The notes under the pieces: generated by a model
Seen by the model: only the letters and a program-made list of their open reading frames with translations
Told to the model about the DNA's origin: nothing
Database searches by the model: none
Part shown: in pieces, positions 17,149 to 25,978 of the stretch
How positions within the stretch are numbered: the stretch's first letter is position 1
Layout: every line of letters begins with the position of its first letter
NCBI GenBank assembly: GCA_905233565.1
Contig: CAJOCL010000004.1
Span: 62,001-126,000, forward strand
Origin: an uncultured Synergistales bacterium
Lineage (GTDB): Bacteria; Synergistota; Synergistia; Synergistales; Aminobacteriaceae
Length of the DNA: 64,000 nucleotides
Direction: 5' to 3'
Program-made: the position numbers and the translations under genes

Positions 17149-18648
17149 ATGGCTGAGACATTATCGTTAATGGGAATGGGATTTGTTGACGCTCTTTATC
17201 CCGTGAACATTCTGGCCATGATTGCAGGGGTAACAATCGGAATAGTAATCGGCTGTCTTCCGGGACTTTCAGCGGCTATGGGGGTTGCTCTTCTGCTGCC
17301 GATGACTTTTTCAATGGACGCTTCAACAGGCATGATTATGCTGGGTGCTATATACTGCGGAGCGATATTCGGCGGTTCAATTTCAGCGATTCTGATTCAC
17401 ACACCCGGAACTCCTGCGAGTGCCGCAACAGCTATCGAAGGCTATCAGATGACACTGAAAGGGCAGGCAGGAAAGGCACTCGGAACAGCGTGTATCGCGT
17501 CATTTTTCGGAGGTCTGCTGTCGTGCATATCGCTTTATTTCTTTGCGCCGATACTCGGTCAGCTTGCAATGAAATTCGGTTCGCCCGAATATTTCTGGCT
17601 GTCGATATTCGGACTGACGATAATTGCGGGCGTTTCATCAAAATCTATGGTCAAAGGCCTTATGAGCGGTGCTTTGGGTCTGCTTCTCTCAACAATCGGA
17701 ATGGATCCCATGCAGGGCGTTAAACGCTTCATGTTCGGGCAGTCTTCACTGTATGAGGGGATTAACGTAACATGCGCTTTAATCGGTCTTTTCTCGATGA
17801 GTCAGGCGTTAGTTTTAGCTGAGGCAAAAATAAAGCAGAGGGCTCAGGCTGCAAAGTTCAGCGACAGAATGCTCCTTACAAAAGAAGAGATGAAGGAGAT
17901 TGCCCCGACGATCGGGCGTTCCTGGATAATCGGAAATCTTATCGGCATTCTGCCCGGTGCAGGAGCGTCGATAGCTTGTTTCATGGGCTATAACACGGCG
18001 CGTCAGTTTTCAAAACATAAAGAGTTATTCGGTCATGGAAGTTATGAGGGTGTTGCAGGTAGCGAGGCCGCAAACAATGCAGTTACGGGCGGTTCATTAA
18101 TACCTATGCTGACACTTGGAATACCCGGAGAGAGCGTTACAGCCGTTTTAATGGGAGGCTTAATCATTCAGGGATTAACGCCCGGCCCTAATCTTTTTGT
18201 CGGGGAGACGGCGAAAATGACTTATACATTTTTTGCCGGTTTCGTTCTGATACAGTTCTTTATGCTTGGTATAGGGCTGTTAGGGTGCAGGGGATTCGCA
18301 CATATTGCGAGGCTTTCGGACGCAATATTAATACCGTCAGTAACGATTCTTTGCGTTGTCGGATCGTTCGCAATACATCAGAATTATGTTGATGTTGTCA
18401 TTATGCTGATTTTCGGCGTAATAGGCTGGCTTGCGCGCAAGTTCGGACTTAACAACGCCGCAATAGTCCTCGCTCTGATCTTAGGGCCGATAGGTGAAAA
18501 GGGATTGAGGCGTTCTCTGCTTCTTTCAGGAGGAGACCCGAGAATATTATTCTCAACTCCCGTGTGCTGGGTGCTGATTGTTCTTTGCATTCTCGGTATT
18601 TTATCGCCCATTCTGATGGACAGAATGACAGGAAAAGCTGAAGAGTAG
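17149..18648 (+). CDS. tctA: Tripartite tricarboxylate transporter large permease
   Basis: About 499 residues with some 11-12 membrane segments. The characteristic TctA motifs are present: VTIGIVIGCLPGLSAAMGVALLLPMTF, YCGAIFGGSISAILIHTPGTPASAATAIEGY and NLIGILPGAGASIACFMGYNTARQFSK. The ORF track starts at 17134, but GGGAGG lies inside that extension and ATG 17149 is the well-placed start. It forms the ion-driven transport channel with TctB. A small antitoxin-like gene follows after 10 bp. Confidence 0.93.
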   Translation: MAETLSLMGMGFVDALYPVNILAMIAGVTIGIVIGCLPGLSAAMGVALLLPMTFSMDASTGMIMLGAIYCGAIFGGSISAILIHTPGTPASAATAIEGYQMTLKGQAGKALGTACIASFFGGLLSCISLYFFAPILGQLAMKFGSPEYFWLSIFGLTIIAGVSSKSMVKGLMSGALGLLLSTIGMDPMQGVKRFMFGQSSLYEGINVTCALIGLFSMSQALVLAEAKIKQRAQAAKFSDRMLLTKEEMKEIAPTIGRSWIIGNLIGILPGAGASIACFMGYNTARQFSKHKELFGHGSYEGVAGSEAANNAVTGGSLIPMLTLGIPGESVTAVLMGGLIIQGLTPGPNLFVGETAKMTYTFFAGFVLIQFFMLGIGLLGCRGFAHIARLSDAILIPSVTILCVVGSFAIHQNYVDVVIMLIFGVIGWLARKFGLNNAAIVLALILGPIGEKGLRRSLLLSGGDPRILFSTPVCWVLIVLCILGILSPILMDRMTGKAEE

Positions 18649-18658
18649 GTGATGTTAA

Positions 18659-18889
18659 ATGTCTGTAAGGGAAAGTGTATATAACATTCTTGATTCGCTG
18701 CCTGACGAAAAAATGCGTGATGTTCTCAATATGCTTGTTAAATACGCAGGAAAGACGGCAGATCCGTTTTACGGCGATTCTAATATGTCGGTTCTTCGTC
18801 AGTCCATCCGTGAGGCTGAAGCAGGGAAATTAACTCATCACGAGCTTATTGAAGAGCAATATACTATCCCTTCACATTACAATAACTGA
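18659..18889 (+). CDS. Small antitoxin-like protein, unpaired
   Basis: A 76-residue protein: an N-terminal helical part (RESVYNILDSLPDEKMRDVLNMLVKYAG) and a C-terminal segment, LRQSIREAEAGKLTHHELIEE, which resembles the toxin-binding end of Phd/RelB-type and DUF2281-type antitoxins. No toxin ORF follows: a terminator is only 8 bp downstream and the next gene is on the other strand. It lies 10 bp after tctA with a GTAGGTGATG ribosome site. It may be an orphan antitoxin or a small regulator; the identification is tentative. Confidence 0.55.
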   Translation: MSVRESVYNILDSLPDEKMRDVLNMLVKYAGKTADPFYGDSNMSVLRQSIREAEAGKLTHHELIEEQYTIPSHYNN

Positions 18890-18896
18890 AATTTTG

Positions 18897-18925
18897 CCCT
18901 CTGGTCTTATACCGGAGGGTCTTTC
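18897..18925 (+). terminator. Terminator of the tct operon
   Basis: CCCTCTGG/CCGGAGGG is an 8-bp hairpin with a 7-nt loop followed by TCTTTCTT. It is placed between convergent genes and may act on both strands. Confidence 0.75.
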
Positions 18926-18953
18926 TTCACTTTTAACTTTAACATCTTTGACA

Positions 18954-19850
18954 TCACTCTTCATAGCCTGAACGCGTCATCTTCATTTTTTCAAGCTCAC
19001 AGATAAACAATGCTGACGAAAGTACAACAGCACTCCCGTTAGGTGCGGATCCTCTTGAACGCAAATGTTTATCCATCTCAAAAACTGCATGAAGTCCGAG
19101 CGGCGTAATCATTCCCCCTTCAGAAAGAACCTTTTTAGCCTCGTCCTGAACTTTCATAAGTTCACCGATTCCGCCGTTAGCTGCCAAGATTGTGTCCTGA
19201 TTTTCAGCTATTATCGTAATCAGCGTATGAGCCAGTCTTTCGCGAAGGTTTAACTGTCCCTGAGTTGCCTCAAGTTTCCGCATTACCTCAATGGCTTTCA
19301 TTGTCTGAATAAATCCGTGTTCAGCTTCCCCCCTGCACCCCTCAAGCCCGTACGTAACGTAAGCCCTTTCGCTTGACGTTAAAATTTTGCCTTCAGCGTT
19401 CTCGGTTAAAGGCCAAAGCTCGCGTCTTATCATTCCCCTTACGAATGATGAGGCAGTCAATGACAGCGCACTCTGAGTTAAGATTCTTTTCTGTGCCGTC
19501 AATCTTCCCGCCGCCGCGCATAATAAACCTAGACAAAGTATATGACCCTTCATTGCGAGTCTTCCTCTTGTTGCGTATAAGACATCATTAATTCCGATTT
19601 TTCCGGGAGATCTGAGAATTGTAAACGCGTCTTCAGGGGCTATGCTTTCCGTGTCGGCTCCGGCTGAAGCGCAGTTCACAAAAGATTGAAACAGGGACAT
19701 TGCACCATCAAGAAAACACGGGAAGTCAGCGGCATTCAGTGCGTTGCAGTCAATCGGCGTAACAAGTCCGGGCTTCGGATAAACTGACGCTACACTGATT
19801 ATTGATTTGACGGCCAATTTTGCAATGTTGAATATATATATCTCGTTCAA
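18954..19850 (-). CDS. citG: Triphosphoribosyl-dephospho-CoA synthase (CitG/MdcB family)
   Basis: A 298-residue enzyme that makes the prosthetic-group precursor of citrate lyase or malonate decarboxylase from dephospho-CoA and ATP. The family signature SVYPKPGLVTP near residue 25 is intact, followed by the DxxxF..G motif. MKGHILCLGLLCAAAGRL is the counterpart of the usual THKGAIFSLGLL, and YGLEGCRGEAEHGF corresponds to YGLRGARGEA. The missing THKGA threonine/histidine pair is a deviation. It converges on the tct operon, linking citrate uptake with citrate lyase assembly by context. Lyase genes are not in this window. A function outside citrate metabolism remains possible because of the altered motif. 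Confidence 0.75.
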   Translation of the reverse strand: MNEIYIFNIAKLAVKSIISVASVYPKPGLVTPIDCNALNAADFPCFLDGAMSLFQSFVNCASAGADTESIAPEDAFTILRSPGKIGINDVLYATRGRLAMKGHILCLGLLCAAAGRLTAQKRILTQSALSLTASSFVRGMIRRELWPLTENAEGKILTSSERAYVTYGLEGCRGEAEHGFIQTMKAIEVMRKLEATQGQLNLRERLAHTLITIIAENQDTILAANGGIGELMKVQDEAKKVLSEGGMITPLGLHAVFEMDKHLRSRGSAPNGSAVVLSSALFICELEKMKMTRSGYEE

Positions 19851-19904
19851 ATTTTTTCGTTTAACCTCTCATTTTGTTTTTTAACGGGATTTATTTTACA
19901 TTAC

Positions 19905-19921
19905 AACTTTATGATAAAGTT
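19905..19921. promoter_or_regulatory. Palindrome between divergent citG and nagZ
   Basis: AACTTTATGATAAAGTT has perfect 7-bp arms around a 3-bp centre. It is in the 108-bp divergent intergenic region, where it could be an operator for either gene. No regulator is known. Confidence 0.35.
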
Positions 19922-19958
19922 ATAAAAAATAATATTCACAAAGTGAGGTAAAAGAATC

Positions 19959-21086
19959 ATGAAAAAAATATTAATGTTATTAATCGTTTTGTCGACTGCA
20001 CTGTCAGCAAGCGCAGATTTACGCACTGAAAGCCCAGAAAGCATTCTGCATTCAATGACACTGCGTGAAAAAGTCGGCCAGTTGTTCGTCATACTTCCGG
20101 ATCACTTAGATCCTGCATTATCTCTCGACAAGATTAACGATACAAGAGCTGAAGGTGTTAAATCCCTGTCCCCTTCAATGATTGAAACTCTCAGGGATTA
20201 CCCGGCAGGAGGCTTTATCTTTCTTGCCAAGAACATGGCCTCGCCCTCTCAGTTAGTCAAATACACTTCAGACCTGAAATCTGCAAGCGGAATTTATCCC
20301 GTTATGGCAGTCGATGAGGAAGGCGGAAGGGTCGCACGCATAGCAAATAAAAACGTCTTCAACGTCCGCAAATACCCAAGCACGGAGGCAATCGCTAAAT
20401 CCGGCAAAGTCCGTCAGGCATCTTCTTATATTGCATCTTACATAAAGCGTTACGGATTTAATTTAGATTTCGCCCCCGTTGCCGACATAAATACTAATCC
20501 TGAAAACATCGTAATCGGCAGCAGGGCTTTCGGTTCAGACCCTCATTACGTTTCAAAAATGGTCAGTGAATATCTTGACGGCCTGCACTCTCAGGGAATC
20601 GCAGGAAGTATAAAGCATTTTCCCGGTCACGGCGACACAAAAGGCGATACACACGAAGATTATGTAGCTGTCTATAAGACATGGGATGAGCTTTTACGGG
20701 CTGAAATAATACCGTTCCGCGACAATCTCAAAAAAGCCGATACTGTCATGTCCGCTCACATAACAATGAAAAATGTAACTCATGACAATCTGCCCGCCTC
20801 TTTATCTCGTGAAATAATAACGGGAAAGCTGCGTAATGAATTAGGCTATGACGGTGTAATAATCACTGACGCAATAAACATGGGCGCAATCTCAAAAAAT
20901 TATGCGTCATCAGAAGCCGCAATACTCGCCATTGAGGCCGGAAATGATATTGTCTTAATGCCTTGGGACTATAAAGAAGCCTTTGACGGCGTTGTTAATG
21001 CAGTGAAAAACGGGCGTATATCCGAAAACAGAATAAATGAAAGCGTCCTGAGAATTTTGAAACTTAAAGCTGAAATGCTGAAATAA
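19959..21086 (+). CDS. nagZ: Beta-N-acetylhexosaminidase, glycoside hydrolase 3
   Basis: A 375-residue GH3 enzyme with an N-terminal signal peptide (ILMLLIVLSTALSASA). The family signatures are MTLREKVGQLFV, VDEEGGRVARI, the catalytic-loop motif KHFPGHGDTKGDTHED (K219, H220 and the His/Asp dyad used by NagZ) and GVIITDAINMGAI with the nucleophile Asp. NagZ-type enzymes cleave GlcNAc from peptidoglycan fragments; the signal peptide indicates the periplasm rather than the cytosol, as in Bacillus and several anaerobes. GAGG precedes ATG. It is a single-gene unit. Confidence 0.9.
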   Translation: MKKILMLLIVLSTALSASADLRTESPESILHSMTLREKVGQLFVILPDHLDPALSLDKINDTRAEGVKSLSPSMIETLRDYPAGGFIFLAKNMASPSQLVKYTSDLKSASGIYPVMAVDEEGGRVARIANKNVFNVRKYPSTEAIAKSGKVRQASSYIASYIKRYGFNLDFAPVADINTNPENIVIGSRAFGSDPHYVSKMVSEYLDGLHSQGIAGSIKHFPGHGDTKGDTHEDYVAVYKTWDELLRAEIIPFRDNLKKADTVMSAHITMKNVTHDNLPASLSREIITGKLRNELGYDGVIITDAINMGAISKNYASSEAAILAIEAGNDIVLMPWDYKEAFDGVVNAVKNGRISENRINESVLRILKLKAEMLK

Positions 21087-21091
21087 AAAAT

Positions 21092-21252
21092 GGCGGGTGA
21101 TAGAAGATATAAACCAATAAACCGAGCTTCTGAGTGTTCAAGATGACAAGACAAAACGGCGGGTGATACGAAGATATAAATCAATAAACCGAACTTCTGA
21201 ACCGTTCAAGATAGCAAGATAAAAAAGGGAGGGTGATACGAAGATAAAAAAA
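21092..21252. repeat. Degenerate tRNA-Val-3'-end-like tandem repeats
   Basis: Three imperfect copies beginning GGCGGGTGATAGAAGA (21092), GGCGGGTGATACGAAGA (21158) and GGAGGGTGATACGAAGA (21228) precede the true tRNA-Val 3' end GGTGGGTGATAGAAGA (21254). The first two are about 66-70 bp and continue, after a short insert, with CGARCTTCTGA, matching the T-arm of the tRNA. They look like decayed or duplicated tRNA 3' ends. Confidence 0.7.
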
Positions 21253-21327
21253 TGGTGGGTGATAGAAGAATCGAACTTCTGACCTCTTCCGTGTCAAGGA
21301 AGCGTTCTACCTCTGAACTAACCACCC
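21253..21327 (-). tRNA. tRNA-Val (GAC)
   Basis: On the minus strand: acceptor GGGTGGT/ATCACCC, anticodon stem CTTCC/GGAAG with loop TTGACAC (anticodon GAC), T-arm CAGAAGTTCGATTCTTCTA, discriminator A and encoded CCA. It is antisense to the space between nagZ and flagellin. Confidence 0.94.
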
Positions 21328-21387
21328 ACATATTTACTTAAAAGCAAAACGGTAAGAATGATACCAGAAAAAATTATAAAGTCAAAT

Positions 21388-21414
21388 TAAAGTCTCCGTA
21401 TCTCAGACCGATAA
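21388..21414 (+). promoter_or_regulatory. Sigma-28 (FliA) promoter of flagellin
   Basis: TAAA, exactly 15 nt, then ACCGATAA matches the consensus TAAA-N15-GCCGATAA at 11 of 12 positions. Transcription would start about 21422, leaving a leader of about 125 nt before the flagellin ATG. Confidence 0.8.
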
Positions 21415-21421
21415 CTAACAC

Positions 21422-21546
21422 GTGAGGGCAGGGAAGCCGGAACACTGCAAGGGAATGCAGCACAAAACCTAAAATCTGAAACTAAAATTTTGAGAGACGG
21501 GTAATTAAATTAAAAATACATTCCCGTTTGCAGGAGGCTAAATATT
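21422..21546 (+). promoter_or_regulatory. Flagellin 5' leader with hairpin and GGA motifs
   Basis: The leader contains a perfect hairpin CTGCA-AGGGAA-TGCAG with GGGA in the loop, further GGA motifs (CCGGAAC, GCAGGAGGC at the ribosome site) and a distal ACGGG...CCCGT pairing just before the ribosome site. This layout resembles the CsrA-regulated hag leader of Bacillus. The motifs are seen; CsrA control is inferred. Confidence 0.4.
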
Positions 21547-24432
21547 ATGAGGATATATCACAACATACCGGCACTTACAGCTTACAATTCGCTCAACGGA
21601 ACGAATAAAGCAATGGAAAAGACAATACAGAAGCTCTCAACCGGACTTCGTATAAATTCAGCAGCAGATGACGCAGCAGGTTTCGCAATTTCTGAAAAAA
21701 TGCGTTCACAGATAGCAGGACTTGAAGTCGCTATCAGAAATACTCAGGACGCTACTTCAATGTTACAGGTTGCAGAAGGCGCACTCGGCGAAACTAACTC
21801 AATGTTACAGAGAATGCGTGAGCTTTCTGTTCAGGCCAGCAATGATACTCTCACCGCTCAGGACAGAAGCTATATACAGCTCGAAATTGATCAGCTTGAA
21901 GACCAGATCGACAGAATCGCAAAGACAACGCAGTTCAACAAGAAAAGGCTGCTTGACGGCTCATCAGCAGGCATAACATCATCAAGCAATCTCAGCGTCA
22001 AGGCTTATGTCAGAGGCTCACTCAGAGAGATTGACCAGTTCGGACAGAAAAAATCATTTGAGGGCAACTATAAAATTCAGGTAAAAGTCGATCCCAGCCA
22101 GACAGGTACGGGACAGGTTCAGAAGTCATCAGTCATGACGATTAAGCACCCCAACGTAATTACTGATATTGCTGTTGACAACGGCATTCAGAAAGTAGCG
22201 GTCGACAACGTTCCCGCAGCGGATTACTCGATTACAAGGGCGGTAACTCCTGCCGCTAACTGGACGGAATCTGCTTACACCAGTGCTCTGACCGATGAAA
22301 GTGCTATTGCTGCCGAGAAATCCGCATTTATGGATGCTGTTTCATTAGCGTTTGATACTACTGATCTTGATGCCTTGAATGAAAGATTAGACGCGAAACA
22401 TTCGCAGACCATGTACTCGACATTAGCCTTCAAGGTTACAGCGGTTGATACTACTACAGCCGGTTCCGAAAATGTAACGTTAGAAATAACGGCGACATAC
22501 CCCGATGGCACTAGTGGAGGACCAAAAAGCGTAACACTTAACGCTAGTGCTGCAACTACAGATATAGATCTTGCTGCAGATCTCGGCATGAGCGATACCG
22601 CTGGTGACTTCAAACTTACTTTCGACAAAGATAAAGTCGCAGCCCTTGCGAAAGCTACTGTGGCAGATTCAGTATTTACCTACACCGTAGCCGATCAGGC
22701 AACCTCAAAGCTGACGGGTTTTTACAACGCAGGTTCAGCCGATGACGCAGACGTAATCAAAACGATGAAAATCGGCGGTGATAACAGCCAGACGGCGAAC
22801 GCAAGCATACTTTTCGAGATTACGGGCATTGATGATACTAACAAAACGGTAACACTGCGTGCAACATCAAACGTACTCGGCACAGACGGGAATGTCTCGA
22901 ATTACCTTGAGGACTCAATAATCGTAACAGGAACAGCAAAGGGCATAGGCAAATCTCTCGGACTCGGAACGGATGATGCTTGCCAACTCTATCTTGATCT
23001 TACGAATGGAGATATAGCTAATCTCGAAGTAGGCACAAAATTTGCCTATAACTACACGGCATCAGGAAGGGCACTTGATATAACAGCAACTCAGGATCAA
23101 TACTGGCCCGACAAATGGGGAACTTGGGATGATACTCAAACTCCTCCTGTAACAAGCGATGTTACCTGCAACAGCACCGGAGATTATACGAGCGGGGGTA
23201 CTAATGCCGTAACGTTCGCCCTTGATGAGAAAGCAAATGACCTCAACAGCAAGGATATACATTTCCGCAATTTCTACATCAACGGCGAAAACGGCAACGT
23301 ATACGAGGGTGATATTATCCTGACGACTAAGGACACTTACAGCAAGGATGTTTTAGAGGCTAAAAACACAGATAAACTGGCTTCTTTCACGGCTGCTTAC
23401 ATCGGAAAAACCGCAACGCTCGATACAAAGCTCCGCGACCTCAATACGTTCTGGAACACTTCAGGCGTTTTCATGCTTGACTCGCCCCAGACGCTCACGA
23501 TCAATCAGGGAGACGGAAAGAGCGCAACAATAACGATTTACGGAACTGATACAGTACGCGAGCTTCAGCAGAAGTTCAACGATGCAATCGGCAAGGATCT
23601 CGGACAGGCTAAGTACGTACAGGGTGACGGCGCAAGCAAATTCTGCACTTTCGTTGAAAAAGGCAGCCAGAGTACTCAGGGTCTTGAGACAGTTCCCGGA
23701 ACGTTCATTTTCAGGTCAATACTTCCCGGAGCTATGGGCGATCTGACATTCAGCGGTGACGAAGATTTAATCAACACATTCGCGCTCAACGTTGTACAGG
23801 AAAGTTCAACGGCAGCTTTCAGGGCTTCAATATATGACGCTCACACGGGAATCGCAGTGAACGGCGCAACAAATATCAAAGTTTCAGACAATAAACTCGT
23901 CGGCGTACTTCACCCGAATGTAGACATCGAGTTTGACGCAACTGCAAACATCAAGGCTACATGGAGCGATGCGGAGAAGAATTTCATTCTTGAGCCTGAA
24001 ACTGAGTCATACGAGGCAATAATTCACATCGTCGACAGTTCTACGGTCTTCCAGATCGGCGCAAATGAGGGCGAGGATATCGCAATCGACATCGGCAACA
24101 TGTCAGCGGCTTCACTCGGCGTAACGAACATAAACGTATCGACAAGGGAATCAGCCTCGAAATCAATCGGCCTCATTGACGCGGCAATCAACAAAGTATC
24201 CTCGCAGCGTGCAAAGATCGGCGCATACCAGAACGCCCTTGAGTACACAAGCGAGAACCTGACAACGACAATGACAAACCTGACGGCGGCAGAGTCCAGA
24301 ATAAGGGACGCAGACATGGCACAGACGATGATGGAGTTCGTAAAGCTCCAGATCCTCAACCAGAGCGGTACTTCAATGCTTGCTCAGGCCAACCAGCTGC
24401 CTCAGTCAGTATTAAGCCTCCTCAACGGCTAA
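21547..24432 (+). CDS. fliC: Flagellin, unusually large (961 aa)
   Basis: The filament protein. The N-terminal D0/D1 region (about residues 1-140: AMEKTIQKLSTGLRINSAADDAAGFAISEKM, QDATSMLQVAEGALGE, RMRELSVQASNDT) and the C-terminal D1/D0 region (last about 95 residues: SQRAKIGAYQNALEYTSENLTT, AESRIRDADMAQTMMEFVKLQIL, QANQLPQSVLSLLNG) are fully conserved. Between them is a roughly 700-residue variable region rich in Thr/Ala/Asp that would form large surface domains; ordinary flagellins are 300-500 residues. The middle region has short repeats of the type VTLEITATYPDG / VTLRATSNVLG. A sigma-28 promoter precedes it. A strong ribosome site, GCAGGAGG, lies 9 nt before ATG. A terminator follows, so it is monocistronic. 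Confidence 0.95.
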   Translation: MRIYHNIPALTAYNSLNGTNKAMEKTIQKLSTGLRINSAADDAAGFAISEKMRSQIAGLEVAIRNTQDATSMLQVAEGALGETNSMLQRMRELSVQASNDTLTAQDRSYIQLEIDQLEDQIDRIAKTTQFNKKRLLDGSSAGITSSSNLSVKAYVRGSLREIDQFGQKKSFEGNYKIQVKVDPSQTGTGQVQKSSVMTIKHPNVITDIAVDNGIQKVAVDNVPAADYSITRAVTPAANWTESAYTSALTDESAIAAEKSAFMDAVSLAFDTTDLDALNERLDAKHSQTMYSTLAFKVTAVDTTTAGSENVTLEITATYPDGTSGGPKSVTLNASAATTDIDLAADLGMSDTAGDFKLTFDKDKVAALAKATVADSVFTYTVADQATSKLTGFYNAGSADDADVIKTMKIGGDNSQTANASILFEITGIDDTNKTVTLRATSNVLGTDGNVSNYLEDSIIVTGTAKGIGKSLGLGTDDACQLYLDLTNGDIANLEVGTKFAYNYTASGRALDITATQDQYWPDKWGTWDDTQTPPVTSDVTCNSTGDYTSGGTNAVTFALDEKANDLNSKDIHFRNFYINGENGNVYEGDIILTTKDTYSKDVLEAKNTDKLASFTAAYIGKTATLDTKLRDLNTFWNTSGVFMLDSPQTLTINQGDGKSATITIYGTDTVRELQQKFNDAIGKDLGQAKYVQGDGASKFCTFVEKGSQSTQGLETVPGTFIFRSILPGAMGDLTFSGDEDLINTFALNVVQESSTAAFRASIYDAHTGIAVNGATNIKVSDNKLVGVLHPNVDIEFDATANIKATWSDAEKNFILEPETESYEAIIHIVDSSTVFQIGANEGEDIAIDIGNMSAASLGVTNINVSTRESASKSIGLIDAAINKVSSQRAKIGAYQNALEYTSENLTTTMTNLTAAESRIRDADMAQTMMEFVKLQILNQSGTSMLAQANQLPQSVLSLLNG

Positions 24433-24486
24433 TTACAATTTCAAAGTTTCAGGAAGTTATTTCAGATTCAAAATTCAAATTCAACA

Positions 24487-24514
24487 CCCGGAGAGAAAAT
24501 CTCCGGGTTTTTTG
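24487..24514 (+). terminator. Flagellin terminator
   Basis: CCCGGAGA/TCTCCGGG, an 8-bp GC-rich hairpin with a short loop, followed by TTTTTT. Confidence 0.9.
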
Positions 24515-24574
24515 TTGTATTAAATTCTTTTACTTGTTTTATACTAATATATATGATAGCATTATAATAATTCT

Positions 24575-24775
24575 AAGGAATAAGACATCGATTTTCGATG
24601 AGTCAATTTTGGGGAAGCACTTTCCTCTGTCCGCAGCGTAGCATTTAGAGACTGGATGGTCTCTGGACTAGATGAACTATGACGGGCCAACAGAAAAGGT
24701 GCAGAAGTAACAAGTAGTCAGGAATGCTTGATAGAGGTGTGTAGTACGCCAGCAGTTTATACTGTAAAATTCGGA
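24575..24775 (+). ncRNA. Unassigned structured intergenic region, possible small RNA
   Basis: A gene-free stretch with nested complementarity: CATCGA-TTT-TCGATG (about 24586); an outer arm GCAC...CTCTGT near 24619 pairing imperfectly with ACAGAAAAGGTGC near 24692; an inner CGTAG...CTATG; CATTTAG/CTAGATG; and an apical AGAGAC-TGGATG-GTCTCT. A TATAAT at 24563-24568 could start it. No start-to-stop frame of note was found. It does not match RNase P, tmRNA, SRP RNA or common riboswitch cores that I can recall; a 6S-like rod is possible. The strand is assumed from the promoter. Confidence 0.4.
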
Positions 24776-24847
24776 GCATTGATATTTTTATATGTTTCGG
24801 GTAACTATAATAAAGTCATTCGTGATTTATAGGAGGAATTAATTATT

Positions 24848-25861
24848 ATGGCTGTAAGAGTTGCAATTAACGGCTTCGGACGTATCGGGAGACTTGCTTT
24901 CCGTCAGATGTTCGACGCAGAAGGATATGAAGTAGTAGCAATAAATGACCTTGTTGCTCCCAAGATGCTTGCTCATCTTCTCAAGTTCGACACGACACAC
25001 GGACGTTACGGGAAAAAAGTAGATTATGACGATGAGAAAGGCACAATCACCGTAGACGGAAAAGTCATAACGATTTATGCAAAGCCCAAAGCTGAGGAGC
25101 TTCCTTGGGGCGAGCTTAAAGTCGATGTAGTTCTTGAATGCTCAGGATTCTACGCGTCAAAGGCAAAGGCTGAAGCACACATCAAGGCAGGCGCCCGCAA
25201 GGTCGTAATTTCAGCACCGGCAGGAAATGACCTTCCGACAATCGTTTTCAACGTAAACCATAAGACGCTCAAAGCCAGCGACACGATCATTTCGGCGGCA
25301 TCATGCACGACTAACTGCCTTGCGCCTATGGCCAAAGCACTTAACGACCTCGCGCCGATTCAGTCAGGCTTCATGACGACAGTACACGCTTACACCGGCG
25401 ATCAGATGATTCTTGACGGCCCCCACCGCAAGGGCGATTTACGCAGGGCAAGGGCAGCAGCATGCAACATCGTACCGAACTCAACGGGCGCAGCAAAGGC
25501 AATCGGCCTCGTAATCCCTGAACTTGCCGGCAAACTTGACGGCGCAGCTCAGAGAGTACCGACACCGACAGGCTCAACGACCATTCTTGACGCAGTTGTC
25601 AAAGGCACGGTAACAAAAGAGCAGGTCAATGCACAGATGAAGGCTGAAGAGACCGAGTCATTCGAGTACAACACTGAAGAGATCGTCTCATCAGACATTA
25701 TCGACAGCACGGCCGGTTCAATCTTTGACGCGACGCAGACAAAATGCAAGCCAGTAGGCAATGATATGACGCTCGTACAGGTAGTTTCATGGTATGACAA
25801 TGAGAACAGCTATACCACTCAGATGGTAAGGACGATTAAGTACTTCTCAGAACTCAAGTAG
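24848..25861 (+). CDS. gap: Glyceraldehyde-3-phosphate dehydrogenase
   Basis: A 337-residue type I GAPDH, NAD-dependent glycolytic/gluconeogenic enzyme of the cytosol. [17 protein letters not shown] is the nucleotide-binding start, [12 protein letters not shown] holds the catalytic cysteine (C153), and [25 protein letters not shown] and [15 protein letters not shown] are conserved. An AGGAGG site lies 10-12 nt before ATG, with TATAAT at 24806-24811 as a probable -10. A terminator follows, so it is a single-gene unit. Confidence 0.97.
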   Translation: MAVRVAINGFGRIGRLAFRQMFDAEGYEVVAINDLVAPKMLAHLLKFDTTHGRYGKKVDYDDEKGTITVDGKVITIYAKPKAEELPWGELKVDVVLECSGFYASKAKAEAHIKAGARKVVISAPAGNDLPTIVFNVNHKTLKASDTIISAASCTTNCLAPMAKALNDLAPIQSGFMTTVHAYTGDQMILDGPHRKGDLRRARAAACNIVPNSTGAAKAIGLVIPELAGKLDGAAQRVPTPTGSTTILDAVVKGTVTKEQVNAQMKAEETESFEYNTEEIVSSDIIDSTAGSIFDATQTKCKPVGNDMTLVQVVSWYDNENSYTTQMVRTIKYFSELK

Positions 25862-25909
25862 CCTGTTTTCAACAAACATATATTAAACAAAATATTTTTT
25901 CAAGGATAC

Positions 25910-25963
25910 AATCCTGCCCACCTCCTTAATGTTGAACTTAAAAACTAAAGGGCAGGATTTTTA
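25910..25963 (+). terminator. gap terminator
   Basis: AATCCTGCCC pairs over 10 bp with GGGCAGGATT, followed by TTTAA; the loop is about 30 nt. Confidence 0.7.
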
Positions 25964-25978
25964 ATGCGTTTTTTCTGT

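Noticed and set aside
24590-24770. RNase P RNA because of TAGATGAACTATGAC...ACAGAA
   Set aside because: The similarity to the 3' part of RNase P RNA is short, and the 5' universal region (GAGGAAAGTCC) is absent upstream, which is flagellin coding sequence.
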